From NCBI GenBank assembly GCA_030672345.1, contig DAOVGO010000201.1, positions 1-21,630 on the forward strand: 21,630 nucleotides of DNA. The letters run 5' to 3'. Under the pieces are notes generated by a model. The model ran no database searches, had not been told where the DNA came from, and saw nothing but the letters and a program-made list of their open reading frames with translations. Positions 1 to 7,165 of this stretch are shown in pieces. The stretch comes from Methanosarcinales archaeon. Its GTDB lineage: Archaea > Halobacteriota > Methanosarcinia > Methanosarcinales > Methanogasteraceae. How positions within the stretch are numbered: the stretch's first letter is position 1; the number at the start of each line of letters is the position of its first letter. A program made the translations under genes and the position numbers.

Positions 1-86
1 TCGCAGCTGCCTTTGTCCTGATCGTCGTCGTGATGCTGATCAATGCAGCAACAAGAATGCTGCTATGGAGGAGTCGGATTGGTTAA
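1..86 (+). CDS. 3' end of an ABC transporter permease (phosphate-type, PstA/PstC-like), partial
   Basis: The frame beginning at base 3 reads a hydrophobic helix (AAFVLIVVVMLINAATRMLL) followed by WRSRIG and a TAA stop at 84-86. A last transmembrane helix, then N-x-x-x-R and a short basic tail, is the usual C-terminus of PstA/PstC permeases and related ABC permeases. Only about 27 residues are present, so the substrate is a guess from resemblance. The stop overlaps the TTG start of the next short ORF inside the string ATTGGTTAA, which suggests the downstream secretion genes are co-transcribed or translationally coupled with this transporter. Confidence 0.5.
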   Translation, partial: AAAFVLIVVVMLINAATRMLLWRSRIG

Positions 87-247
87 ATTCAGTCTGAAGC
101 TGAGAAGAAAAACCAGCGAGAAATTCGAACAGGCATTCATAAAAGCATTCGGTCGGACCATGGATAGTTCTGCAAAGCCGCCATTCATATTAAAACAAAT
201 CTTCCGGCGAATACTGCGATGGAGGCATCGGATTGGTTAAATTCAGA
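61..247 (+). repeat. Imperfect direct repeat carrying a stop/start overlap (61-91 and 216-247)
   Basis: Bases 61-91 and 216-247 are near identical. Each copy contains GGAGG, a seven-base spacer, a TTG start and a TAA stop within ATTGGTTAA. Similarity continues weakly downstream (MVKFSLKLRRK against MVKFRFKLKRRKK) after a six-base gap. The short frame between the copies also matches the ATPase N-terminus again at its SAKPP motif (about 171-185 against about 391-410). The repeat is therefore a duplicated gene start, not a mobile-element terminus. Confidence 0.75.
79..240 (+). CDS. 53-residue leader ORF, probable remnant of a paralogous secretion ATPase N-terminus
   Basis: This frame uses a TTG at 79 preceded by GGAGG at 67-71 and ends at TAA 238-240, overlapping the TTG start of the full-length ATPase. 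The product begins MVKFSLKLRRK and later has SAKPP followed by a basic stretch. The ATPase begins MVKFRFKLKRRKK and has a SAKPAKP low-complexity segment followed by basic residues. The simplest reading is that a second copy of the ATPase gene lost everything except a shortened N-terminal segment. It stays open with a good ribosome site at each end, so it may still be translated and feed ribosomes onto the next gene. No domain is recognisable. Confidence 0.45.
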   Translation: MVKFSLKLRRKTSEKFEQAFIKAFGRTMDSSAKPPFILKQIFRRILRWRHRIG

Positions 248-2104
248 TTCAAACTGAAGCGAAGAAAGAAGGTCCCTCTCGATCAAGCGGGCGGCGAAGG
301 CGATCCTGCAAAACCCGGTGAAACCCCGGGTGAAACCCTCCTCGAAGAATCTAAACAGGAATCAGTAGAAACATCCGGAGGGAATGGGGATGGTTCTGCG
401 AAACCTGCAAAACCCGTAAAACCCGCAAAACCACCAGGTAGATTTAAACGATCGCTTAAGCGGATACCATCGCTCGAGGAGATCGACAGGATCGGGTTAG
501 ATGACATACAGAAACAGATCAAGCGGCGTTTAACGCCAAAAAGCGAATCTGTAAGGACTCTTGGCTTTGAACTGGGCGAGGTATCGACTCCTGTTCTCGG
601 AGTGCCGCTCGCGGAGGTGAATGTCACCTACGAGGTCCACCCACCGTTCCAGTACGTGAACATCCGTTTCGACGGCGAAGAACTGGTATACCATGGAGTA
701 GAGCCTCTGCTGAGTGATGGTGAGTTAAAATATCTGAAGATCATCGAAAACGCGTTTGAGAAGATGATCCACTCCGAAATCGTGATAATCGGGGATAAAA
801 ATCGTGAAGAATACTTAAGAGACCGGTTTTCGATGATCATCAACATTTACCTCCTGAATCTGAATCATTATCAGAAGGAGAAGATGTTCTACCATCTCCT
901 GAAGAAGTACATCGGGTACGGGAAGATCGACGTCCTGATGAAAGACCCTTATATCGAGGATATCACCTGCAACGGACCGAATTCCCAGATCTACGTCAAC
1001 CACCGGATATACGGCTCGATACGGACTGATGTCACCTTTGAGGAGGTGGAACTGAACAACTTCGTGATGAAGATCGCGCAAACGGCTGGCAGGCATATCT
1101 CTGTGCTCCAGCCGATACGGGATGCAACGCTTGCAGACGGCAGCCGTATAAACATCACACTCGGACGCGAGGTCACAAGAAAAGGTTCAACCTTCACGAT
1201 CCGGCGTTTCAGGACAAATCCGGTCTCCCCGGTCGATCTGATCAAGTACGGAACCTTCGATCCAAAACAACTCGCATACCTCTGGATCATCCTTGAATAC
1301 AAACGATCGATACTGGCAGCCGGCGGAACCGCATCAGGAAAGACCACGACATTAAACGCTCTCTGTGCGTTCATACGCCCGGAATACAAGATCGTCTCGA
1401 TCGAGGACACCGCGGAGCTTAACCTGCTGCACCCAAACTGGACGCAGTCGGTCACAAGAACCGGATTCGGAGGCGGAGCAGCCCTCACAAAAGCGTCATG
1501 GAACGGATCAGGCAAAGGCGGGGCAGCAGGCGACATCGAACTCTACGACCTGCTCACGGCAGCACTAAGGCAGCGCCCCGAATACATCGTTGTCGGCGAG
1601 GTGCGGGGAAGCGAGGCGTTTACACTCTTTCAGGCGATCTCGGTCGGGCATCCATGTCTTGGCACGATTCACGCAGGATCGATGAAGGAACTCCTCTCAA
1701 GGGTCGAGTCAAACCCGATGAACGTTCCGAGAAGCCTGTTCTCGAGTGTTGATAACATCATCTTCAACTCGATGGTGAAGAAGGGCGAGCATTACATCAG
1801 ACGGGCATCGGGCATCGTTGAGATCATCGAGATCGATCCTGACCGCGGGGACCTGATCACAAACCCGATCTTCAGGTGGGATCCGGTCTCTGACACATTT
1901 ACACACTCTGGAAGTTACGCCCTATTTACAGGGATAAGAGAGGAATTCGGAGTGCAGGATGGGTATCTCTTAAATGAATTGAATGACAGGGCGGAACTGC
2001 TGGATTACCTTGCAAAGAATGATATTACAGACTATGAACGCGTTGTGAATGCGATAAGAACGTATTCAAGGGATAAGGATGCGATGATGGAGAAGATGGC
2101 GTGA
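233..2104 (+). CDS. Type IV pilus/type II secretion ATPase (GspE/TadA/FlaI family)
   Basis: This is the cytoplasmic hexameric ATPase that would drive pilin assembly or secretion through the two membrane proteins encoded next. The start is TTG 233, chosen because GGAGG lies at 221-225 and the N-terminus aligns with the upstream remnant. Residues 1-80 are charged and low in complexity, with AKP repeats. A secretion ATPase N-domain follows, containing GYGKIDVLMKDPYIEDITCN. The Walker A motif GGTASGKTTT is near residue 365, the Asp box IEDTAEL near 390, the Walker B motif VVGEVRG near 453, and the His box GHPCLGTIHAG near 475. A short glycine-rich insertion (GFGGGAALTKASWNGSGKGG) sits between the Asp box and the LRQRPEY segment. 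The length of 623 residues is normal for archaeal members with a variable N-terminus. The stop overlaps the next start by four bases (GTGA). Confidence 0.93.
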   Translation: MVKFRFKLKRRKKVPLDQAGGEGDPAKPGETPGETLLEESKQESVETSGGNGDGSAKPAKPVKPAKPPGRFKRSLKRIPSLEEIDRIGLDDIQKQIKRRLTPKSESVRTLGFELGEVSTPVLGVPLAEVNVTYEVHPPFQYVNIRFDGEELVYHGVEPLLSDGELKYLKIIENAFEKMIHSEIVIIGDKNREEYLRDRFSMIINIYLLNLNHYQKEKMFYHLLKKYIGYGKIDVLMKDPYIEDITCNGPNSQIYVNHRIYGSIRTDVTFEEVELNNFVMKIAQTAGRHISVLQPIRDATLADGSRINITLGREVTRKGSTFTIRRFRTNPVSPVDLIKYGTFDPKQLAYLWIILEYKRSILAAGGTASGKTTTLNALCAFIRPEYKIVSIEDTAELNLLHPNWTQSVTRTGFGGGAALTKASWNGSGKGGAAGDIELYDLLTAALRQRPEYIVVGEVRGSEAFTLFQAISVGHPCLGTIHAGSMKELLSRVESNPMNVPRSLFSSVDNIIFNSMVKKGEHYIRRASGIVEIIEIDPDRGDLITNPIFRWDPVSDTFTHSGSYALFTGIREEFGVQDGYLLNELNDRAELLDYLAKNDITDYERVVNAIRTYSRDKDAMMEKMA

Positions 2105-2964
2105 AGTTCATCGAACGTTACAGGATGTTCTGCTACCATTTCGGACGGTATATCGACAAGACGCCACGGGATTCCGTTGCAAAGTTGCTGTGCCAGGCTG
2201 ATATCGAGATGACGCCAGGGATGTTTCTCTCGCTTGCTGGCATAACCGCCGTTACTGCGGCAGGCACGGTGCTCTTTTCATCCGCCATCCTCTTCCGCAA
2301 CTCAGGTAGTCCGATCGTCTATGTCGCAGTCCTGACATCGCTTGCATTCGCGCTCACGCTTGCTGGATTCCCGTTCGTTTTGTACAACAAAATATCTGCC
2401 AAGAAGATGGATATTGAGCAGGAGCTTCCTTATGTTCTCGGGTACATGTCGGTTCTTGCAAGCGCTGGATCGTCGCCGATTGATGTGGTCAGAAGAATCA
2501 GCATCGAGGAGTACGGTCACATATCAAAGGAGTTCGGAAAGGTCATATACCGGGTCGATATCCTTGGCGAGGATGCGGTAACCGCTATGGGCGACCTGAT
2601 ACACAATACGCCGTCTGAGATGTTTCGGGTCATTTGCATCGATCTTGCAAACATCATACACGCGGGCGGCGGGTTTATGGAATATCTTGAGATGAAATCA
2701 AGGGATCTTATGACTATGCGGAGACTGATCCAGAAGGAGTTTGTAGATTCGCTCTCGGTCTATGGTGAGGGGTATCTCGGCGGCGTTGTGATGAGCGTTG
2801 TGCTTGCGGTTCTCGGAATCGTCGTCTGCGGCGCGCTCGGTATAGACATGGGCGTCTTTGCACCGCGAGATCTCTTCAACGTCTTTGTCTACTTTGTGCT
2901 GCCGTTTACAAACATCATCTTCCTTGCCATGCTCTCTATGAAGTATTCAAGGAGTCCGGTATGA
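2101..2964 (+). CDS. Type II secretion system F / TadC-like membrane protein, first of a pair
   Basis: A polytopic inner-membrane platform protein of the GspF/TadC/FlaJ family, expected to bind the ATPase and anchor the pilus. The GTG start at 2101 overlaps the ATPase stop, and the TGA overlaps the next ATG (ATGA at 2961-2964). Hydrophobic segments lie near residues 40-62, 70-95, 225-250 and 260-282. The cytoplasmic GspF-like stretch between them includes EQELPYVLGYMSVLASAGSS near residue 103, typical of the family, and later RDLMTMRRLIQKEF. The 287 residues correspond to a single F domain; archaeal pilus systems often use two such proteins or one fused protein, and the second copy follows directly. 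Confidence 0.88.
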   Translation: MKFIERYRMFCYHFGRYIDKTPRDSVAKLLCQADIEMTPGMFLSLAGITAVTAAGTVLFSSAILFRNSGSPIVYVAVLTSLAFALTLAGFPFVLYNKISAKKMDIEQELPYVLGYMSVLASAGSSPIDVVRRISIEEYGHISKEFGKVIYRVDILGEDAVTAMGDLIHNTPSEMFRVICIDLANIIHAGGGFMEYLEMKSRDLMTMRRLIQKEFVDSLSVYGEGYLGGVVMSVVLAVLGIVVCGALGIDMGVFAPRDLFNVFVYFVLPFTNIIFLAMLSMKYSRSPV

Positions 2965-4316
2965 GCAGGAGATCCGTTGCGTTACGGATGCGCATAGACC
3001 GATATATGCAGATCATACGACTGAGATACGACATAAAGCGGGAGTATTTCACAGTGGCAATTCCTGTGATCGCTGCAATCACACTCCTGATCGCGGCTGC
3101 GCTCACAGGTCACACTTTTGTCATTCAGGAAGGATCAGGCACAAGCGCGGGCAGTGGCGAAGATGCTGCACGGCTTGCAGCGTATCAGGCGCTTGTGGAG
3201 GAGATCGAGGGAGGCGAAGATTCCGATGGTACCGGAAGCATGGAAGCAGAGGGAAAAACTCCGGAAGATGCGTCAAAGGACGATCTGGATCACATACTCG
3301 TATTTGCGGTACTGATCGCGATCATACCGTATTCGATCGATACGTACCGCCAGAAGAGGCTCCTCAAGAGACGCGAGGTCGCATACAGCGAGTTTCTCTT
3401 CAAACTATCCGAACTGATGCGTGGCGGCATAGACCCGATCCGGGGCGTGATCGACCTATCAACGACTGATCTTGGGGCAATCACCGAAAACGTGAGAGGC
3501 GCGGCATCCGCGATGATCCTCGGACACTCGTTTTCAGATGCGATGAATGACATGGCGAAAGCGCTCAAAAGCAATCTGATCACAAAGTACACAAAGCTCG
3601 TGGTCCAGGCAGCATACACAGGCGGTGCGGTCGCAGACCTCATACTCAGAACATCAGAGGATATGCGGGCTGTGATCGGAATAGAGCGGGAGAAGGAGGG
3701 AAACCTTAAACAGTACATCGTTATATTTTATCTGGCACAGGGGATCATCGTAATGCTAACGTACATCCTTTCTTCCTCGCTTCTTCCGCTGATTCAGGGA
3801 ATGGGGATGGAACTTCTCTTCGGAAATGCAGGAGTAACCGAGATCAACTTTGAGCGCGGTTTCTTTCACATGATCATGTTAAACGCGCTTCTTGGCGGAA
3901 TCATCATCGGTCAGATCACGGAAGGTGAGATGAAACATGGGCTGAAGCATTCCGTAATCCTGATTATTGCCTGCTACATCGCATCTACCACGCTGATCCT
4001 CCCGAGCCCTGCAGTGGGGGAGATGAGGATCGAACTGGTATCGGGTGGTGGGCAGGAAGGCTTCGGTGGAATTCCGCTCGTGGAGCAGATCGTCTTCAAT
4101 GTCACTGATCTTGAGGGAAGTCCCGCGCCTGATGTCTATGTCAAGGTCAGCATATCACCTGATGGGAGTGTGAATCCGCGGATTGTGAAGACCGGGGCGG
4201 ATGGTCTTGCCACTGTGACGGTTGCGCCCGGTATGGATGAGGGCGTCTATGTCGTTGAGGCGGTAGCTGGCGATACTGTTGCGAGAACGAGCGTTCGGGT
4301 GTTGTCCGGGGATTGA
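2961..4316 (+). CDS. Second TadC/GspF-like membrane protein with an extracellular Ig-like tail
   Basis: The second platform protein of the pilus/secretion operon. An N-terminal helix near residues 29-53 is followed by an acidic, Gly/Ser/Glu-rich loop (about 54-108), a second helix near 110-128, and the cytoplasmic F domain (SEFLFKLSELMRGGIDPIRG near 141-160). Further helices lie near 250-278, 305-322 and 330-348. Unusually, about 100 residues follow the last helix. They form a beta-rich domain with the pattern of bacterial Ig-like or carboxypeptidase-regulatory folds (PDVYVKV, KTGADGLATVTV, GVYVVEA, TSVRVLSGD). A tail on the outer face could contact the pilus or S-layer (inference). A diverged second copy of the tail's last 49 residues lies beyond the toxin-antitoxin pair. 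Confidence 0.85.
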   Translation: MSRRSVALRMRIDRYMQIIRLRYDIKREYFTVAIPVIAAITLLIAAALTGHTFVIQEGSGTSAGSGEDAARLAAYQALVEEIEGGEDSDGTGSMEAEGKTPEDASKDDLDHILVFAVLIAIIPYSIDTYRQKRLLKRREVAYSEFLFKLSELMRGGIDPIRGVIDLSTTDLGAITENVRGAASAMILGHSFSDAMNDMAKALKSNLITKYTKLVVQAAYTGGAVADLILRTSEDMRAVIGIEREKEGNLKQYIVIFYLAQGIIVMLTYILSSSLLPLIQGMGMELLFGNAGVTEINFERGFFHMIMLNALLGGIIIGQITEGEMKHGLKHSVILIIACYIASTTLILPSPAVGEMRIELVSGGGQEGFGGIPLVEQIVFNVTDLEGSPAPDVYVKVSISPDGSVNPRIVKTGADGLATVTVAPGMDEGVYVVEAVAGDTVARTSVRVLSGD

Positions 4317-4362
4317 GGTGGGCTGAAGTGTGGGGGTGTGGATACGAGAGAAGATTGGGAAA

Positions 4363-4372
4363 CTTTATAAAT
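4363..4372 (+). promoter_or_regulatory. TATA box of the toxin-antitoxin operon
   Basis: CTTTATAAAT lies 36 bases before the ATG at 4408, which predicts a transcript start near 4393-4396 and a short leader containing GGTGG at 4398-4402. It is the clearest TATA element near this gene pair and suggests the module has its own promoter, separate from the secretion operon that ends at 4316. Confidence 0.65.
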
Positions 4373-4407
4373 CTCCAGCTTATACTATCTGATCGAAGGT
4401 GGTCAAA

Positions 4408-4641
4408 ATGGACGTAGTATACGAAAATACGATACTGGATATAATAAACGATTTTGAGGAGTTTATTGATAGATTAGCGATGAGAAAGGACGAGTTGAGA
4501 GAATTGAAGGATGAGTTATTGATATACAACGATCCGGCATTCATGAAAAGCATAAAAACCGGAATTGTTGAGGCAGAAGAGGGGGCAGTCGTGAAGTGTA
4601 AGGATATGGATGAAGTGAAAAACCTTTTTAAGTCGTTATAG
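4408..4641 (+). CDS. RelB-like antitoxin
   Basis: A 77-residue acidic protein placed one base before a RelE-type toxin. A GTG at 4399 could add three residues, but ATG 4408 is preferred because GGTGG lies five bases upstream. The N-terminal half is helical and charged (FEEFIDRLAMRKDELREL). The C-terminal part (FMKSIKTGIVEAEEG, then DMDEVKNLF) is the kind of toxin-wrapping tail seen in archaeal RelB-like antitoxins. The family call rests mainly on size, charge and neighbour. The expected role is to neutralise the toxin and, with it, repress the operon. Confidence 0.7.
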   Translation: MDVVYENTILDIINDFEEFIDRLAMRKDELRELKDELLIYNDPAFMKSIKTGIVEAEEGAVVKCKDMDEVKNLFKSL

Positions 4642-4642
4642 C

Positions 4643-4906
4643 ATGTATAAATCCGCATTTACAAAAGAATTCCTTAAAGTCCTCAAAAAGATAAAGAGAA
4701 AGGATATAGCAACGTTTTGGCGATTGGAATCAAAAATTGGAGATATCATAGAACAGCCCACGCGCTACAAGCCTTTGAAGGGCGAATTGAAAGGGTTGAG
4801 GCGGGCTCATGTCAGACCGTTTGTCGTTGTGTTCGAAGTAGAGGGAGACACTGTGACATTCATTTCGTTCAAGCACCACGATAAATCATACGGCGTTGAC
4901 ACGTAA
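4643..4906 (+). CDS. RelE/ParE-superfamily toxin
   Basis: An 87-residue basic protein. The N-terminus MYKSAFTKEFLKVLKKIKR, the middle YKPLKGELKGLRRAHV, and the C-terminal strand pattern FVVVFEVEGDTVTFISF followed by HHDKSY match archaeal RelE-like toxins of the type that cleave mRNA on the ribosome. The basic residues and the C-terminal His/Tyr are in the places where RelE toxins carry functional residues. The start lies one base after the antitoxin stop, so the pair is translated together. It is intact, and it sits between the end of the secretion operon and a broken copy of that operon's 3' end. Confidence 0.85.
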   Translation: MYKSAFTKEFLKVLKKIKRKDIATFWRLESKIGDIIEQPTRYKPLKGELKGLRRAHVRPFVVVFEVEGDTVTFISFKHHDKSYGVDT

Positions 4907-4919
4907 AGTCGGAAAAAAG

Positions 4920-5078
4920 CCTTTGAGCAGTGTGAATCCGAGTATCATGAAGACCGGATCGGATGGTCTGGTCAGGGTAAACGTGATACCTGGTGAGGCT
5001 GAGGGCGTCTATGTCATCGAGGCGATGGCTTGCGATGCTGTGGGGCGGGGGACTGTTCGGGTGGTGTCGGGGGAATGA
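4920..5078 (+). pseudogene. 3' remnant of a second Ig-tailed TadC-like gene
   Basis: The frame ending at TGA 5076-5078 encodes 49 residues that match the C-terminus of the Ig-tailed TadC protein without gaps: SVNPSIMKTGSDGL against SVNPRIVKTGADGL, EGVYVIEA against EGVYVVEA, VRVVSGE against VRVLSGD. By eye 31 of 49 residues are identical. There is no credible start; the frame opens only inside the toxin gene's last codons (TTG 4896). It is the tail of a diverged paralogue whose front part is gone, apparently replaced or deleted where the toxin-antitoxin module now lies. Confidence 0.75.
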
Positions 5079-5080
5079 GA

Positions 5081-5755
5081 TCACCCAACCCGCTCCCTCG
5101 TATCGATTGATATGCCATCACCCGTTATGTAAAACGGTATCATCTTTCCCATGGGCGGAACACCCTTCAGTTTCGGGATGTTGATGAATCGATTGATCCT
5201 ATCGCCTGCATGCACGGTTCTGAACTGAATGATACCATCCACCATCGATCTCATGATCCGTTCAGCCCTATCATCAAGTATGCCAGTGTCCGCTGCCAGC
5301 AGAAACGTTGTACCGCTGTATCGACTCACATCGATCAGTGAATTGAGCGCATCCACCAGTATGTGAGTCTCCTCATCAATGAAGAGTGATGTGAAGGTGT
5401 CCACGATGCAGAGATCTGTCTCTGAGATGTTCCGGAGCGAGGGATCGATCAGGTGGTACAGGTTCCTGTGTTTCAGGATATCTTCACGGCACATATCAAG
5501 GAGTGCGGTCCGATCCTTGAAATCCCCGAGTATCGTAAATCCGTCTGAATTTCCATTTAACCCAAGCATCGACATCTGATCGAGCACGTCATCTTTCGAT
5601 CGCTTTGTTGAGATGTATAGCACCTTTTTGCCAATTTTTAGGGTATCGAATCCCACTCTCTGTATGAATACACTTTTTATGCTACCTAAATCCTCTTCGA
5701 TCAATAACACACTCTTTTGTGGGATTTCTTCCAATCCAATACCTGTCAGAACCAT
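5081..5755 (-). CDS. FlaH/RAD55-like RecA-fold ATPase with a degenerate P-loop
   Basis: A 224-residue single-domain protein with the order of strands and motifs of the RAD55/KaiC/FlaH group. The P-loop position near residues 21-28 reads EDLGSIKS: the Lys-Ser pair is kept but the glycine before the lysine is isoleucine and the first glycine is lost. The Walker B-like strand DLCIVDTFTSL is near 115-125, followed by TTFLLAADTG, which fits the sensor strand. FlaH is a nucleotide-binding accessory of the archaellum motor, and comparable proteins accompany archaeal pilus systems. Its place between the secretion operon and a pilin gene supports that role, but it could be an unrelated RAD55-like regulator. 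The stop lies two bases after the end of the Ig-tail remnant on the other strand (convergent). Confidence 0.7.
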   Translation of the reverse strand: MVLTGIGLEEIPQKSVLLIEEDLGSIKSVFIQRVGFDTLKIGKKVLYISTKRSKDDVLDQMSMLGLNGNSDGFTILGDFKDRTALLDMCREDILKHRNLYHLIDPSLRNISETDLCIVDTFTSLFIDEETHILVDALNSLIDVSRYSGTTFLLAADTGILDDRAERIMRSMVDGIIQFRTVHAGDRINRFINIPKLKGVPPMGKMIPFYITGDGISIDTRERVG

Positions 5756-5761
5756 TGTTGT

Positions 5762-5813
5762 CTGGCTATTTAATACCAGCCTTCATAACGTTTTTGCTAC
5801 GTAATCTATGTAG
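5762..5813. promoter_or_regulatory. Two imperfect palindromes between the divergent ATPase and pilin genes
   Basis: CTGGCTATTTAATACCAG (5762-5779) is an imperfect palindrome containing the TATA-like core TTAAATAG of the minus-strand gene. CTACGTAATCTATGTAG (5797-5813) is a second imperfect palindrome. Both lie where a repressor controlling the divergent pair could bind. This is a sequence observation only. Confidence 0.3.
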
Positions 5814-5842
5814 GTTTTGTCATGATATATAGAATATGCAGG

Positions 5843-5852
5843 AAAGATATAT
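5843..5852 (+). promoter_or_regulatory. Probable TATA box for the PKD-domain pilin gene
   Basis: AAAGATATAT lies about 30-39 bases before the ATG at 5882, the spacing expected for a short-leader archaeal transcript. The region is AT-rich and holds a similar GATATAT at 5824-5830, so the exact box is uncertain. Confidence 0.4.
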
Positions 5853-5881
5853 CAACGCCAGATTAGAGGATACAATATAGA

Positions 5882-7015
5882 ATGTCACTACACAATGACG
5901 AACGCGGCATCTCTGTCATCATCGGCACACTGATGCTCATCCTGATCACGATAATCGCAGCATCAGGGCTTGCGCTCATGGTCTCAGGGATGCAGAAGGA
6001 GGCGATGGAGCGCGAGAGTCACCTTGCCGCGGTGGAGAGCGAGAATCTAAGAATCATCTCGATTGATCCGGCTGGCAATTCCACACACTGGCATTTGGTC
6101 AACGCGACCATCATGAACATTAACACCGATGACTCACATATCACCGCGATCAGTCTGAATGGCATGCACGCAATGAACTATAGGGCTGAGGATGCGTCTG
6201 GCAATCTCGATTGTTACAGAGAATATCCTGTGATATATAATTTCAAGAAAAGAGTGATGATCCCGGCTGCAGGGAGCAAGGAGATATGCCTGAATTTTAC
6301 AGAACAGATCGTAATCGAGTCCAACGAGTCTGTTGATGTGTTAGGCTGGGCTAATAATAGTGAGAATTATACGTACCCCCTACCGAACCATCCGCGTGTG
6401 GCATATCCGTATGCCTTGTATCCTGACATGGATTGCGATGAGACCGTCTACAATGTAACGGATGGTGGTAACGTTACTAATCAACATGGCAATTATACAC
6501 TTGATGAGACTACAGGGAACATAACGCTCATTGGCACCGCCTTCGGTGGCAGCATGACCAATACCAGCAGCTACAACATCACCTACACGACCCGGTTTGA
6601 TACGTTCGCCTCGTCTCTCCAGGTGCGTAAGAACGAGCCTGTCACTATCGAAGTGATCACCTCGCTCATAAATATCTTCAAGCAAACCTTCATGCCACCT
6701 GTGCCGCTTGCAGAGGTGCAGTTCGAGATCGAGCGTGTGGTGGATTCCAATGGTAGCGTATCCTATCGAGATTATCTGATACTGGACGCATCAGACTCGT
6801 TTGATCCGGACGACGGCTCCATCACAGAATATCGATGGGCGGTGTGGGATAATTCTTTAGAGATATATTACTACAACCTGACTGGGATGAAGGTGAGACC
6901 TGTGAAGTTGAACCTGACCACAGCTCATAACATCGAGATAGACCTTGAGGTGCGCGACGACACCGGCATGGTATCGAGACTCAGCCAGCGATGCGGGAAT
7001 GTTACCATTCCGTGA
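5882..7015 (+). CDS. Type IV pilin-like surface protein with a PKD-like domain
   Basis: The N-terminus NDERGISVIIGTLMLILI is a class III (archaeal prepilin-type) signal: a charged start, a Gly cleavage region and a long helix (about residues 9-36), as in Euryarchaeal pilins of the Pilin_N type. After the helix come about 230 residues rich in N-glycosylation sequons (NST, NFT, NYT, NVT, NIT). A C-terminal domain near 285-377 contains YLILDASDSFDPDDGSITEY and later LEVRDDTGM, the signature of PKD folds. At 377 residues it is larger than a typical major pilin. The protein should be exported and assembled or anchored by its N-terminal helix, with the PKD domain exposed. It is divergent from the FlaH-like gene. 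Confidence 0.82.
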   Translation: MSLHNDERGISVIIGTLMLILITIIAASGLALMVSGMQKEAMERESHLAAVESENLRIISIDPAGNSTHWHLVNATIMNINTDDSHITAISLNGMHAMNYRAEDASGNLDCYREYPVIYNFKKRVMIPAAGSKEICLNFTEQIVIESNESVDVLGWANNSENYTYPLPNHPRVAYPYALYPDMDCDETVYNVTDGGNVTNQHGNYTLDETTGNITLIGTAFGGSMTNTSSYNITYTTRFDTFASSLQVRKNEPVTIEVITSLINIFKQTFMPPVPLAEVQFEIERVVDSNGSVSYRDYLILDASDSFDPDDGSITEYRWAVWDNSLEIYYYNLTGMKVRPVKLNLTTAHNIEIDLEVRDDTGMVSRLSQRCGNVTIP

Positions 7016-7031
7016 ATCCGCATCAATCGAA

Positions 7032-7165
7032 ATGATAGGAATCGGAACGCCAGAGGAGATTATCAGGGGATTGATATGAAGAGGTTATCGAATATTATTT
7101 CGTGCAAGGGAATAGGAAAATCCGAAAAAGAAGAGTACAGCGAACTATATCACAGACAGGTTTGA
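7032..7165 (+). pseudogene. Probable tatA remnant
   Basis: Two very short frames overlap at ATGA (7076-7079). The first reads MIGIGTPEEIIRGLI and stops. The second starts MKRLSNIISCKGIGKSEKEE. TatA proteins begin with M-I-G-x-x-G-T-P-E followed by a hydrophobic helix, then a K-K-L-P-E-x-A-R-S-x-G-K-x-I-G amphipathic helix. The two frames look like the first and last of these with the membrane helix mostly lost. The match is short and made by eye, so it is a proposal. A truncated tatC lies at 8553-8756, which makes the idea more plausible. Confidence 0.4.

Noticed and set aside
991..1536. Long minus-strand open frame (181 codons) inside the secretion ATPase gene.
   Set aside because: It is fully antisense to a strongly supported ATPase with all catalytic motifs, and its translation shows no family features. 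It is a compositional shadow.
4320..5080. The toxin-antitoxin interval considered as a transposon insertion.
   Set aside because: No transposase, terminal inverted repeats or short target duplication are visible. The flanking similarity is between diverged coding tails, which points to an old paralogue.
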